Origin: Phytoseiulus persimilis
Taxonomy: Eukaryota > Arthropoda > Arachnida > Mesostigmata > Phytoseiidae
Assembly: GCA_037576195.1 (NCBI GenBank)
Contig: CM075104.1
Span: forward strand, 316,775 to 380,774
Length of the DNA stretch: 64,000 nucleotides
Direction of reading: 5' to 3'
Notes under the pieces: model-generated
Seen by the model: the letters and a program-made list of their open reading frames with translations, nothing else
Told to the model about the DNA's origin: nothing
The model's database searches: none
Translations under genes and position numbers: made by a program
In this document: positions 40,963 to 51,962 of the stretch, in pieces
How the letters are laid out: each line of letters opens with the position of its first letter
Position numbering within the stretch: the first letter of the stretch is position 1

Positions 40963-41400
40963 AATATTTGACCCATAGTGAAATAAATAATTCTCTCATT
41001 GTTCAAATTGAAAAATTTACTTCTCACGCAATGAAGTTACGATGACCATCACAAACCTGTAGAATCTTCGAATGCTCCTCAACCAAAACATGGTAATCTT
41101 TCTTGTATGGGAGAACAGATAGATGATGATTAAGTCTGGTCATTCGTTTTAATTAGACGTCTGTTATGAATATTTGACCTGTAGAATTCACTTTATTAAG
41201 ACACGTGCTTTCGTGCTTGTTGACTGGCACACTCTCGTAGAGCAGACCGACTTTATTCTGGACTAGCCGGCCTTCGGCCGACTACGCTGGCCGGCCCGTC
41301 CCTTGCTTCGGGAGTCTACTGCTGACAGACACACATTGCCTTGAATGTAGTGTCATGAGACCTTCGGGAGTGGCCACCGATTCTCGATAAGATTCTGACC
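40956..41400 (+). repeat. Probable 3' LTR remains of Copia-0, with an internal 18-bp repeat
   Basis: TGTTATGAATATTTGACC occurs at 40956 (overlapping the env-like stop codon) and again at 41162. A TG start directly after the last gene suits an LTR, and AATAAA (about 40982) and a GC-rich hairpin (about 41265-41300) lie inside. There is no clear purine tract and no matching 5' copy in the window, so the assignment is tentative. The left end of the second minisatellite element begins at about 41409. Confidence 0.4.
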
Positions 41401-41408
41401 TGGAATCG

Positions 41409-42847
41409 AGGCACTTTCCTCTCTTTTCACTCGGTCAGCATCATGGTTTTGAGAAGTATGGTCAGATTGGTGTCGTAATCACCCCTTCAGATTCGGAGAA
41501 GCATGGTCAGATTGGTCCCGGAATCACCCCTCCAGAGTTGGAAAGTAATGGCCAGATTGGCCTCGGAATCACCCCTCCAGAGTTGGAAAGTAATGGCCAG
41601 ATTGATACCGGAATCACCCCTCCAGAGTAGGAGAGTAATGGCCAGATCGCTCCCAGAATCACCCCTCCAGAGTTGGAAAGTAATGGCCAGATTGGCCTCG
41701 GAATCACCCCTCCAGAGTTGAAAAGTAATGGCCAGATTGGTCTCGGAATCACCCCTCTAAAGTTGGGAAGTAATGGCCAGATTGGTCTCGGAATCACCCC
41801 TCCAGAGTTGGAAACTAATGGCCAGATTGGCACCGGAATCACCCCTCCAGAGTTGAAAACTAATGGCCAGATTGGTCTCGGAATCACCCCTCCAGAGTTG
41901 GAAACTAATGGCCAGATTGGCACCGGAATCACCCCTCCAGAGTTGAAAACTAATGGTCAAATTGGCACCGGAATCACCCCTCCAGAGTTGGAAACTAATG
42001 GTCAAATTGGCACCGGAATCACCCCTCCAGAGTTGGAAACTAATGGTCGTATTGGTCTCAGAATCACCCCTCCAAAGTTGGAAAGTAATGTCCAGATTGG
42101 TCTCGGAATCACCCCTCCAGAGTTGGAAAGTAATGGCCAGATTGATACCGGAATCACCCCTCCAGAGTTGAAAACTAATGGTCAAATTGGCACCGGAATC
42201 ACCCCTCCAGAGTTGGAAACTAATGGTCGGATTGGTCTCAGAATCACCCCTCCAAACAAAGTTGGAAAGTAATGTCCAGATTGGTCTCGGAATCACCCCT
42301 CCAGAGTTGAAAACTAATGGCCAGATTGGTCTCGGAATCACCCCTCCAGAGTTGGAAACTAATGGCCAGATTGGCACCGGAATCACCCCTCCAGAGTTGA
42401 AAACTAATGGTCAAATTGGCACCGGAATCACCCCTCCAGAGTTGGAAACTAATGGTCAAATTGGCACCGGAATCACCCCTCCAGAGTTGGAAAGTAATGG
42501 CCAGATTGATACCGGAATCACCCCTCCAGAGTTGAAAACTAATGGTCAAATTGGCACCGGAATCATCCCTCCAGAGTTGGAAAGTAATGGCCAGATTGGT
42601 CCCGGAATCACCCCTCCAGAGTTGGAAAGTAATGGCCAGATTGGTCTCGGAATCACCCCTCCAAAGTTGGAAAGTAATGTCCAGATTGGTCTCGCAATCA
42701 GCCCTCCAGAGTTAGAAACTAAAGGCCAGATTGGTCTCGTAATCACCCCTCCAGAGTTGGAAACTAATGGCCAGATTGGTCTCGGAATCACCCCTCCAGA
42801 GTTGGGAAGTAATGGCCTTATTGGTCTCGAAATCACCCCTCCAGGAA
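41409..42847 (+). repeat. Second minisatellite array of the 45-bp family (about 31 units)
   Basis: It starts with the same unique leader as the first array (CTTTCCTCTCTTTTCACTCG, then GGTCAGCATCATGGTTTTGA). The units are of the AATGGCCAGATTGG type rather than AATGCTCAGATTGG, so the two arrays were homogenised separately. A 4-bp insertion lies at about 42257. Units rich in AAACT in place of AAAGT dominate the middle. The long ORFs across it are again a by-product of the 45-bp period. Confidence 0.93.
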
Positions 42848-43205
42848 TTTTTATGATAGATGTATAGGAGAGGAGGTGGGGAAGGATATCCGATGACGAT
42901 GGGATGAGTCTGGCTGGCGTCATAACGGGGCGGTGCACCTTATCGTCAGAATTTGGATGCGGGTGACAGTATGGAGGGGGTCAAAGTTGGGGTAACTCGC
43001 GAGGGGGGAAGGAGGGGAGAGGGAGGGGGGAGGGGTGGGTGGACTATGTCCTTCCCGGTGAGTCGCCCTACATTATGCAGTTTGTTCCAAGTCGATCCGA
43101 TCAATACCGGAGGAGCCTATTGAGGACAAACAAACAGACAGACAAACAAACAAACAAACAAACAGACCCTGGATTTTTATATATATAGATGATGATGGCT
43201 CATGG
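42848..43205 (+). other. Tail-like region with purine-rich and (CAAA)n repeats
   Basis: It is a G/A-rich tract (about 42990-43040). Then comes GACAAACAAACAGACAGAC with further CAAA repeats and TGGATTTTTATATATATAGAT at about 43167-43189. Such endings are common in 3' tails of invertebrate repeats, but I cannot name the family. No ORF is present. Confidence 0.5.
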
Positions 43206-45188
43206 CTATTGATCTTGGCTATTGAGCGCGGGCCCTGCGGCCGCTACAGTACCCTCCCCCAGTAGGGGACGACCTTTAGGAGGCCGACCACGTTTTCGGG
43301 GCACATCAGTAGTGAAATGACCAAGGTCCACTTTGGCAGGTTTGACACGTTGTATGGACACTCTGGTGGGACCATGAGGGGTATCTAACTTTACAGTACA
43401 ATCGTCACGCTCTATTCCTCGGTACGGACCAGTATACGGTCTCTGTAATGGTTTCCTTGTGGAATCTGTGCGTAGGAAAACGTATTCACAAGATAGCAAT
43501 TCTTCGGGAACATAGTGTTGAGAGTTTAGATCGGGTCTAGTTTGTTGCCCTTTGATTTTACACATCATGTCTTTGAGTACACTGACAAAATCGTTTGGGT
43601 CCACTTGGACCCCGGACGGTTCATCTTTTAGATCGGGTGGCAGAGCGATGTTCTGGCCGAACACGAGTTCTGCCGGCGAGGCGCGAACGTCTTCTTTGAC
43701 AGTTGCTCTAAACCACAACAGGACAAGCGGTATCTAATCGTTCCAGTTCGTTTCCGCGAAATGGCAACGCAAGGCGTCCTTTAGTTGACGGTGAAACCCT
43801 TCAACCGTACCGCTTGCACGAGGATTGCATTACGCCAAAACAAGGAATCCACGAAGAGATTAAAGCAGAGGCGACGGTAGTGGTCTCCATGTTCGCTAGT
43901 GAGCATGCCTCCGGCCAGCGGGTAAACCTGTCGACCATGGTGAGGACATACTTGTAACCGTTCGATGAAGTGAGCGGACCAACTAGGTCGATATGAACTT
44001 GTGAGAAACGAGATTTGGGCATCGGAATGACCTGCGGTGCGGTTTTCGTATGTCTGGTGATCTTCGAAGCCTGGCAGGCGATGCACCTGTCGCACCAGTT
44101 ATTGATGTCTGGGGCAATAGTAGGCCAGAAGTAGAGGCGGCCAAGCAGCTTTTTCATCGGGCGTTTGCTGAGATGGCTGACGTTGTGGTATTGCTCGAAA
44201 ACTTTCCGCCGGAGACAGGAGGGAACGTAGAGGCGGTGTCTTGATCCGCTGGAGTCGTAGATGAGACGGATGATAGAAAACACATTGATTGGCTTCAGAG
44301 TACTTGAAGTTTTCAACTGAGCCAGCTCCGGATCTTGCTTCTGTGCTTCACACAATTCCTCGATCGTCCAGGGCGCGGGAGCTTGTCTTTGGATGGCGTC
44401 GATTTGGTTGTGTCGGGACAGCGTATCAGCGACGACGTTATCTGAACCGCTCACATGCTGTATGTCAGTTGTGAACTGCGAGACGAATTCTAGGTGATTG
44501 GTCTGTCGTGGTGATCTTTCAGTTTTCGAGGCGATTGCCTGGGTAAGGGACTCGTGATCGGTGAAAACTGTGAACTGTCTGCCTTCTACCATGAATCGGA
44601 AGTGTTTGATCGCCAGCACAATCGCCGATAGCTCTCTGTCGAAGGCGGAGTATTTCTGTTGTCTCTCGTCTAGAGCTTTCGGAAATAATCCAAGCGGTAA
44701 CCATTCATTAGAACTGTTTCCCTCGCGTTGAAGAACGGCACCGACGGCGGTTTCAGACGCATCGACTGCCAGGGAAAGTCTGGCGTGCCTCTCGGGAAAC
44801 CTTAGCATGGTGAATGAGGATAGGGCCGCCTTTGCTTTTTCGGAGGATTCTGAGGCTCCGTTGGACCACCCTAGCCTTTTGTTGTTCGTGAGGGCATAGA
44901 GCGGTAGCAAGATTTGTGCGATGTTCTTGATAAACCTTCGGTAGAAGTTGATCATGCCAAGAAATCGTTGCAGCTGTTTGACTGAAGTGGGCTGAGGGAC
45001 TGCGCAGATGGCCTGCACTCTGTCTTTCAATGGAGACAGTCCATTTGCCGTGACGTGGTGGCGAACCGACACTTGTTGACGCTGATGAGTAATCCGTAAG
45101 CTTTGAGGCGGGTGAACAGTTGTCCGAGGTGCAAAACATGTTGTTACCGACCGGCAGGGACCAGGTACGGTAGACCAGATCACACAAG
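43206..45188 (-). pseudogene. pol: Gypsy-B pol fragment: RT end, RNase H, integrase
   Basis: On the minus strand, 45188-43801 shows the last part of RT (frame broken near 45000-45100, FLGMINFYRRFI), RNase H (SLAVDASETAVGAVLQREG, YSAFDRELSAIVLAIKHFRF, FTDHESL), the integrase zinc domain (HNVSH, CDRCIACQ) and the first catalytic Asp (VHIDLVGP). After a shift near 43800-43720 the frame 43718-43206 carries the integrase C terminus with RASPAELVFGQNI and a basic RKRGRPPKGRP tail. The second Asp and the Glu are lost at the break. The N-terminal half of RT, protease and gag are absent; the fragment ends where Gypsy-C begins. Confidence 0.9.
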
Positions 45189-45375
45189 TGTTAGGAAACG
45201 AGGAGACGGGGACGCGATTCGTCGATTTATTCGGCCTGCACACTCCTCGCGCTCTACGCGCGCTCTATCTATTGCATTGTAATGATCCTTGCTGACGACG
45301 GTCGCGCCGAGAGAGGGCGGCCGTACGGCGCGACGCCTGACGTTTCAAGTCCGCGCGGGTAAACTGTCTCTAACA
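45189..45375 (-). repeat. 3' LTR of Gypsy-C
   Basis: It is the left copy of the terminal direct repeat, 187 bp, TGTTAGGAAACGAG to CTCTAACA. It is downstream of pol on the minus strand. It is short for an LTR; a TATA box is not obvious. Confidence 0.9.
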
Positions 45376-45666
45376 TTCGGCCAACCTGACTCAGCGACGA
45401 CCTCGTCGCGGGTGTAAGTGTTACAATTTTAACGAATTTGACATATGAGCATGATAGTGATTGTAACGCAGCCTTTCCTGCCTAAGATTGGTTCTGAATG
45501 TACGCCGCGGGCGATTATTTTTATGTTAACACAATTGCTTTCTACTACGACGGGTCGAACTTTTGGGCTTGTCTTCTAGTTCTTGTTGACCTTCGAACCT
45601 CGTGATTTGTTGCGCTGTTTTTGTATTTGTGCGATGGAGTCTTTCTCGGGATAGGGATTCTGCTGG
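45376..45666 (-). other. Gypsy-C region between pol and 3' LTR
   Basis: There are about 290 bases without an ORF. A purine tract would be expected next to the LTR but only a weak one is seen on the minus strand. Confidence 0.5.
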
Positions 45667-48510
45667 TTACACCGTCTCCGTTTTGGTCCAGAAGTTCACT
45701 CGACGGTGGAAGCGTTGACGATTCCTCTTCCTGAGGCGAATCTGCAATAGCTCCGACATTCGTTCGTGACTGGTTGTGGCGCCCGAGAGTGTCATCAACA
45801 CAGGAAAGAGCTGACTATCTACTGCGTGTTCCCGCTCTGCATTGCACGAGTCACTTGGGGTAATCCGTGCGGATTGGCCGAACAAACGTAGCTGGCTTTT
45901 GTGCGCCGTGCCCGTGTATCTGTCATTTTCCAGGGAAATCAATGCGTAAGTGTCTCGGTCAAGTGCGCGAGTGATGACCAGCGGACCTCTAAAGAGCGGA
46001 TCCAGCTTTCTTGATGTCCCGTCAGCTGCTCTTGGTGGGGCTGTGAGCCAAACTATGGCTCCCGCCGAAAGTTTCTCGGCAGCACGGTGACGGCGATCGT
46101 AGTATTTCTTCGCTTCGTCGAATGACTTTTTGAGGCGGTTGATTGCTTCTCTTCTTGGTTCCACCGGATCCTCACGAGTTTGGGTATATGGATGTTCGAC
46201 TCTCTTCAGGAATCTATCTGTCGTCTCTGGATTGAACCCACACAGCAAACGTATGGGAGTCTCTCCTGTTGCGCAGTTGACAGAGGTGTTTAACAGCAGT
46301 TGCACTTTTTCGAGATGTTTGTCCCAGTTGCCGAGTTTTTGCGAGTGGAGCATTTTTGCGAGCATTGGGGTGATGACGGCATTCACGCGTTCTGCCTGAC
46401 CGTTTCCCTGTGCCCTCCTTGCACACACAAGGTGATGAGTGACGCCGATGTCGCTCAAGAAGGACCCGAAGAGTCCCCCGGTGAAAGCCGTGCCTCTGTC
46501 CGTTGTTATGTGAGCAGGAATGCCCCAATCGTCGATGAATTTCTTGAACGCGGCCACTGCCCCTTTCGCTGAGGTGTCCCGTACCGCTTCGAGATACACA
46601 AACTTCGTCATGCGGTCCACGATCACAAGAATGTGGGTGTGTTTTGAGAAGGTTGTTGGATATGGGCCAACGTGGTCCGCGTGGACCCAATCGAACGGCC
46701 TATGAGGGACTGGTATCTCCTGGAGCAGACCTGGCTGCCTCCCGCTGTTTCTCCTGTGGGCCAAGCAAACGACGCATCTAGATACGTGGTCCCGTACGTA
46801 CCGCCTGAGTCGAGGGAACCAACATTTTCTCAGAATGACCTCAACGGTTCTGTCAATTCCTCCGTGGCCGTGAAGATCATGGGCGCAGACGACGGTGGCT
46901 TCTCTTTGACTATCAGGAATGACCAGCAAACTCGCTTGAGGGAATTTTTTGTAGAGAAGATTCTGATTGAGTTCGAAGGAGTCAACCAGTCTTGCTTCCG
47001 GACGAGATCGGGCGTCCAAAGGTTTCTTCAAGATCTCCATTCTTTGACGTGTTTTCGGGTCGTCGCGCTGGACTGCACGGATTTCCTCAACGTAGGAAAT
47101 CGGGGGATCGGGTGCCGTCTCCATTTCGTTATGCTCCTCGCTCATCATCTCGTCGAGGTCCGCGTCGATATCCGCCTCCGCAGCCCCGCAGTAAATGCGC
47201 TCCACCACCACTTCAGGCTCATCGGTAGGGTTTCGCGACAATGAATCAACGTGACTCATTCGCTCCCCGGCTCGGTGCTCGACAGTAAACTGGAAGTCTT
47301 GTATGAGTGCCAACCATCGAGCCATTTGAGGGTTTCTCGTCGAACGTGTGTTGATACTCAGCAGAGCCTGGCAATCTGTCACCAGCTTGAAACTTCGGCC
47401 AATCAGGAAGGGACGCGATTTTTCCAGCGCAAATGCTATTGCCAAGAGCTCCAGGCGCGACGAGTGGTACGACGCCTCCGCGGGGCTACATTTGCGCGAT
47501 AAGCATCGAACCAAGTGGAGCCGCTCGTCCCGCTGAGGTTGCAGCAACATGGCCGCCAGGCCGACAGCGGAAGCGTCCGTGTGTAGCTCTATGGGCACCG
47601 CCGGATCGAATAAGGTTAGTACTGGCGGTTCGCACATGATCTCCTTGAGCCTCTGGAAGGCGGACGATTGTGGGTCGCCCCATGCAAATTCGCTTTTGGT
47701 CGACGTCACTGTTGTCAAGGGTGCGGCGATCGTCGCGTATCCCGGCACGAATCTCCTGAAGAACCCGCACAGCCCTAGAAACTGTCGGACTTGCGTGACG
47801 TTCTTCGGAGCTTGAAAGTCTCGAATAGCCCGCACCTTGTCCTCGGTCATAGAGATCTTGCCGCCTTTGATCAGGAATCCCATGAAAATCACCTCTCGGA
47901 ACCCGAACTTGCATTGCTCAGGGTTTAGAGTGAGTCGAGCCGCTCGGAGTCTTCCGAAGACGTCCCTTAGGTTTTGAAGGAGCTCGCCGAAGTCTTTACC
48001 CCTGACAAGAACGTCGTCGAAGAAGAAGAAACATGACTTCTCGCGACGCAAGGGTCCCAAGACGAGTGAAACGAGGTGGTTAAAAATAGCGGGACTATTC
48101 TTGAACCCGAACGGCATACGACGGAACTCTCCGCTTGACTCTGGTGTGATGAATACCGTCAGGCGGCGCGCGCGCTTTGTTAACGGCACCTGCATGAATC
48201 CCTGCATGAAATCCAGCTGGCCGAAACAACCGGCGTTAGACAAATCCATCAACTCATCCTCCAGGTTCGGGATTGGCCAATGCAGATCTACAGCAATATC
48301 GTTCAGCTTCCTTATGTCAACGACAACTCTCTTTTTGGGTACCTTACCGGGACAGACTCTTGTCACCACGAATGCCGGGCTTGCGTATGGGCTTGGTGTG
48401 TCTGCAACGATACCGGCTGTCCTCCATTTGCACTTGCTTCTCCATGAAATTGCGATCCTCGGGCGCAAGTCGATAAGGCTTTGCCCGCAAGGGCAGCGTG
48501 CCCGGCTCAA
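45667..48510 (-). CDS. pol: Gypsy-C Pol: reverse transcriptase, RNase H, integrase
   Basis: It is an open frame of 947 codons. RT shows KKRVVVDIRKLNDIAV, CFGQLDFMQGFMQVPL, FRRMPFGFKNSPAIFNHL and the catalytic FFFFDDVLV near residue 160, with a Phe in place of the usual Tyr of YxDD. RNase H has ELHTDASAVGLAAMLLQ. Integrase has the zinc motif HGHGG...CVVC, HADHVGPYP, ITTDRGTAF and GQAERVN, the three acidic residues lying near 610, 670 and 705. A C-terminal GPLVITRALDRDTY segment follows, as in Gypsy integrases. The RT N-terminal residues lie in an overlapping frame upstream (49150-48344), so one frameshift near 48420 separates them. It is otherwise intact. Confidence 0.94.
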   Translation of the reverse strand: MSRARCPCGQSLIDLRPRIAISWRSKCKWRTAGIVADTPSPYASPAFVVTRVCPGKVPKKRVVVDIRKLNDIAVDLHWPIPNLEDELMDLSNAGCFGQLDFMQGFMQVPLTKRARRLTVFITPESSGEFRRMPFGFKNSPAIFNHLVSLVLGPLRREKSCFFFFDDVLVRGKDFGELLQNLRDVFGRLRAARLTLNPEQCKFGFREVIFMGFLIKGGKISMTEDKVRAIRDFQAPKNVTQVRQFLGLCGFFRRFVPGYATIAAPLTTVTSTKSEFAWGDPQSSAFQRLKEIMCEPPVLTLFDPAVPIELHTDASAVGLAAMLLQPQRDERLHLVRCLSRKCSPAEASYHSSRLELLAIAFALEKSRPFLIGRSFKLVTDCQALLSINTRSTRNPQMARWLALIQDFQFTVEHRAGERMSHVDSLSRNPTDEPEVVVERIYCGAAEADIDADLDEMMSEEHNEMETAPDPPISYVEEIRAVQRDDPKTRQRMEILKKPLDARSRPEARLVDSFELNQNLLYKKFPQASLLVIPDSQREATVVCAHDLHGHGGIDRTVEVILRKCWFPRLRRYVRDHVSRCVVCLAHRRNSGRQPGLLQEIPVPHRPFDWVHADHVGPYPTTFSKHTHILVIVDRMTKFVYLEAVRDTSAKGAVAAFKKFIDDWGIPAHITTDRGTAFTGGLFGSFLSDIGVTHHLVCARRAQGNGQAERVNAVITPMLAKMLHSQKLGNWDKHLEKVQLLLNTSVNCATGETPIRLLCGFNPETTDRFLKRVEHPYTQTREDPVEPRREAINRLKKSFDEAKKYYDRRHRAAEKLSAGAIVWLTAPPRAADGTSRKLDPLFRGPLVITRALDRDTYALISLENDRYTGTAHKSQLRLFGQSARITPSDSCNAEREHAVDSQLFPVLMTLSGATTSHERMSELLQIRLRKRNRQRFHRRVNFWTKTETV

Positions 48511-50568
48511 CCTCGATGTCGGCCTCGACCAGGTCCGTACAACCCAGTTCGCTCAGCGAAAACGAGAAGACGTCTCGAAATTCGTTCACAAGCTCCACTA
48601 GGCGCAATTGTTCACTCGCGGCGAGTGACGGGTCCAGATTGACCTCGTGTGCCTCAATGCGACGGCCACAACCCACTGTACCACTAAACGCGACAACACC
48701 ACTACCATTCGGCCCGACAGAACAGGAGGCGTCCGGCAACTCAGCCAGTCTGACGTCCTGCTCCCTCAGAACCTTACACGTGCCCAATCGGTCTCCGACG
48801 CGGTAGGTGACCCGCTGCAGGCTTGGGTTCCTGACTGGAAATTTCAAGAGACCATTATTATCGCTGTGGTATACAAAATCGCATTTGCGTTCGCGAACAA
48901 CGACCGCAGGGTCTGGATCGTTGGAGTCTGGCCGCCGTCCCCGGCAAGATCTCGACATTCTCGGCCACCTTGAGGCCGGTACTCCGTGCCGTGTGGAACT
49001 TCTCCAGCAAGGAGTCAGTGGGTCCGACGTAGAATCTGTCATTGATCTTGAGAAGGGCCAGATGTGGCAGGTCCAAGAAGGTCCGACCCACGGAAAGGTC
49101 CTCCGGAATCGCACCATCCGGGACCACCATGGCATCCACGCCCTCTGCATAGCCCTCGTCCACCTGCAATGAATTTAACACAACGCGCCCGATGGCGAAC
49201 GTTGATGGAGTGGATGTATCCCCCGTGCCGTAGATGGGTATCGGCTCGAGCACTGTTCTCAACCCGAGCCGGTTCACCGCGCTTGCCCGCAACAGGACAG
49301 ACGAACACCACGTGTCCATTAGGCCGCTCCCCTGCTCCTTACCATTGATGAGACATTGTTTCATGTACTTGGCTCCCGAAGCCACGATCTTGGGTCCCCG
49401 CGATGCGTTGCACTGAGCTCTGTTTGATACGTTCCGAGATCCTTCTCCGCGCATGTCTTGGGGACAGTCTCGAATGTAGTGACCAGACTCCCCGCATCTC
49501 CAGCATGTTGGCCGGGACACGTCGGCTCGATTAATGTCCCTTGGTGGCTGCGTGAGCGCCAACTGCCTGCGACCTCGCGATGAGCCCTGAAAGTTACGGA
49601 ATGGGACGCCACCGCCCCGAGGGGTTTGTCCGGAAGCTCCCGGTTGAGGCAACGGTTCTCGGAATGCCCCGGCCACCATATGCGCGCGTGGCGTAGCCGG
49701 ACTGAACTGCTGGTCCCCGGCTCGCACCCCCCAAGCCCGCCTGTCCGCCCGGCAGAATCCAATGCCCTGGTCGCAGCGCAGGCCGTCGACGCCTTGTCTT
49801 GTCCCCTGAAGAAGGTCTCGAGGCGCTCTTGAAGCGTCCAGCCCAATCATTCTGGCCGCCCTCCCCACATCATCGATCAGTGCAACCACGCTAGCCGACG
49901 GATGGTGAGATATGGCAAGCTTGACAGGGGTGAACACCTCGTGCATTCCCCGAACTATGTGGTCGAACGCCTCGTCGAACGGAATTCCTGCCGCCTGGGC
50001 CATACTTGCCTTCTCGAAAACATAGGACTCCAACGGACTATCAGGTGCTTGCACAAACGTAAAAAAAAACACTGGCAGTGCATCCAGGGAGCACGAATGC
50101 CGTCTTGAAACGGAGCAAAAAGGCTGCGTCATCCTCACCATCCGCGGGGTCGAATGACGAAAACGGAACCTCCGCATTCTCGCAATGAAACCACTTAGCC
50201 GCCCGACCCTCGAGGTGCGCAAGCGCGAGCGTCAAGGCCGCATCCGAACCCAATGCTGAGCCGGAAACTTCTCCGGTGATCTGCAGCAGCCACCTCCGCG
50301 CCGCGAGGCCCTTGCTGACTCCGTCATAGCATGACAAGCGTGGTCCTCTGCGAGGCACCACCGTCGGACGATCGTTCATGGCTCGGATCAAGCTTGTCAG
50401 CTGCTCCGTCAACTCCAGCACCTTTTGCTCTATATTTATTCGTTGAATTATCAAGTGGATATCGTCCTCAGGCTCACCGCAATCGCACGCGCGATCGCCC
50501 TCGAAAAAAAAAAAAACTCCTCCTGTCGGTCCTTCCCGAGTTGTCCGAAGTGTTCTTCCGAGGGACAC
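48344..50568 (-). pseudogene. gag: Gypsy-C gag and protease, three frames
   Basis: On the minus strand, 50568-50041 encodes a Gag capsid-like part (LALAHLEGRAAKWF, DDAAFLLRFKTAF). A nine-T run at about 50060-50068 shifts the frame into 50222-48858, which carries the zinc knuckle CWRCGESGHYIRDCPQ near 49500. The aspartic protease follows near 49330-49050, with LMDTWCSSVLL where L-x-D-T-G is expected. The invariant Gly is replaced by Trp, which should abolish activity. A third frame (49150-48344) links protease to RT. Another A run at 50505-50516 lies near the start. The gag is therefore probably not functional as it stands. Confidence 0.82.
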
Positions 50569-50590
50569 GAGTCACATCCCACTTCTGAGT

Positions 50591-50783
50591 TGTTAGGAAA
50601 CGAGGAGACGGGGACGCGATTCGTCGATTTATTCGGCCTGCACACTCCTCGCGCTCTACGCGCGCTCTATCTATTGCATTGTAATGATCCTTGCTGACGA
50701 CGGTCGCGCCGAGAGCGAGAGAGGGCGGCCGTACGGCGCGACGCCTGACGTTTCAAGTCCGCGCGGGTAAACTGTCTCTAACA
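50591..50783 (-). repeat. 5' LTR of Gypsy-C
   Basis: It is the right copy of the terminal repeat, 193 bp, with an extra GAGCGA relative to the left copy. It lies just before gag on the minus strand. Confidence 0.9.
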
Positions 50784-51605
50784 CAAGGAAAAGCCGGAGT
50801 GTGAGAAGGTAGCGAGCCAACTCCAAACCTGCTTTCTCGGTCGGCTGGGCGGGAGACGCGAAGGTCTCGGCAGTTCGACTGTGTGTGCCTGAGATGCACG
50901 TCGGGCTCTCCGTCGGCTTCCACGGCCGGGAGAGGAGGAACCCAACGGCATCCAGCGAGAGAGTCGAGCGAGAAGCGGGTCTTTTTATTATAAATCACTG
51001 ATACCTACGATGCCACTTTGAGCATTCGTAACATTACCCCGGGAGCGTGTACGCTCGAAATGACAACTCGGGCCGAGGGGGGTGAGAGCGATCGCAGATC
51101 GTTACCTCGGAGTACATAATCATGGGCTCGTGCAATGGCGGGAACATGCGGATGGTGCGGACTCTGCGCGACCGGCCAAGGTTGGCCCGGCGGCGGAAGG
51201 AGGAGCCGAAGGTTCGGAACCTGACTCTCCGAGCTCCGCCGGGGACACGGCGCGTCGCAAACGCTTTTCCGTTCCGGAACGGGGGAAGGGGCGGCGAGTC
51301 CGTGGCGAGGACGTCGGCTGGGAATCGGGGAGCGGGGTGTTCCACCAGGCACTGAAAGAAGCTCTTTTCTGGTTACCTCCCTGCAGCCTACCTATGGACG
51401 AGCGTATTTTACGAGAAGAGACGACGCGATTTTAATTTCAGCTCCCGAGAGTCGAGAACGAATCTGGATCGCAAACGCACGATCGAACGCATTCGATATC
51501 TCTTGAACGAGCCGGAGGTGCCGAAGTGACCTGAATACTTTCACTTTTTCTCTCGCCTGAACTCTAGAGATCGAAAGGGTACGACGATTATATTTTCATT
51601 TCGCG
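50784..51605. other. Region without an assigned gene
   Basis: It is GC-rich, with ORFs of up to 117 codons on the plus strand (51082-51435) and 115 on the minus strand (51352-51005). None shows a domain I recognise and they mirror each other in composition. It may be the 3' flank or LTR region of BEL-2, but no second copy is available to prove it. Confidence 0.4.
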
Positions 51606-51863
51606 ATGGACCGCTCTAGTCGACGCAGTCGATCCTTCGCCAGCTCCCCCACGGGGGTGCTTCTGATGTGGTTGTTGGTTCACAACCCGGAGGAGGCCCG
51701 CGCGCTCGCAGGGTCAGCTTGGCTGACGCTCACCGCTGAGGAGCGGGCGAAATACCTCGCTCTGAGCCGACGATCCGCCCAGCCTGAAATATGGCTGGCC
51801 GGTTTTGAGGCCGCCCTGCGGCTGACGGTCGGTCGGTTTGACCCCGACCTCCGTCAGGCCTGA
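51606..51863 (+). CDS. Small hypothetical protein (85 residues)
   Basis: It starts at an ATG after an AT-rich stretch (TTATATTTTCATTTCGCG). The product has a basic Ser/Arg-rich start, then a helix-prone region with WLTLTAEERAKYLAL, which faintly recalls an HMG-box helix but is too short for the domain. Codon use is GC-rich and there is no neighbour in the same direction. It may be real, part of an unrecognised element, or a chance ORF. Confidence 0.3.
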   Translation: MDRSSRRSRSFASSPTGVLLMWLLVHNPEEARALAGSAWLTLTAEERAKYLALSRRSAQPEIWLAGFEAALRLTVGRFDPDLRQA

Positions 51864-51962
51864 GGTGCGGGCCTCATTTATATATATTTTTTTATCTTAG
51901 GTATACCTAGGCGACGCGGCACTGCCCGTCCCGGAGGGCCGACTGAATATCGAAAAATATGA

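Larger units (their letters stand above)
45189..50783 (-). mobile_element. Gypsy-C LTR retrotransposon, both LTRs present
   Basis: Direct repeats of 187 and 193 bp, with TGTTAG...CTAACA termini, enclose minus-strand gag, protease and pol. They differ mainly by a 6-bp repeat-number change (GAGAGC). CAAG occurs on both outer sides (45185-45188 and 50784-50787), a possible 4-bp duplication. However, the right flank does not continue the Gypsy-B RT interrupted on the left, so the flanks may have been rearranged. The element carries a few frameshifts and an altered protease active site. Confidence 0.9.

Noticed and set aside
11283-42847. Regular repeats that could suggest a CRISPR array
   Set aside because: Units are directly tandem without unique spacers, and the genome is eukaryotic.
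45185-50787. CAAG as a proven target duplication of Gypsy-C
   Set aside because: Only four bases match, and the right flank does not continue the Gypsy-B RT seen on the left, so chance cannot be excluded.
51082-51435. Plus ORF of 117 codons and its minus-strand counterpart as host genes
   Set aside because: Both are open only because the region is GC-rich; neither shows a domain, signal or neighbour support.
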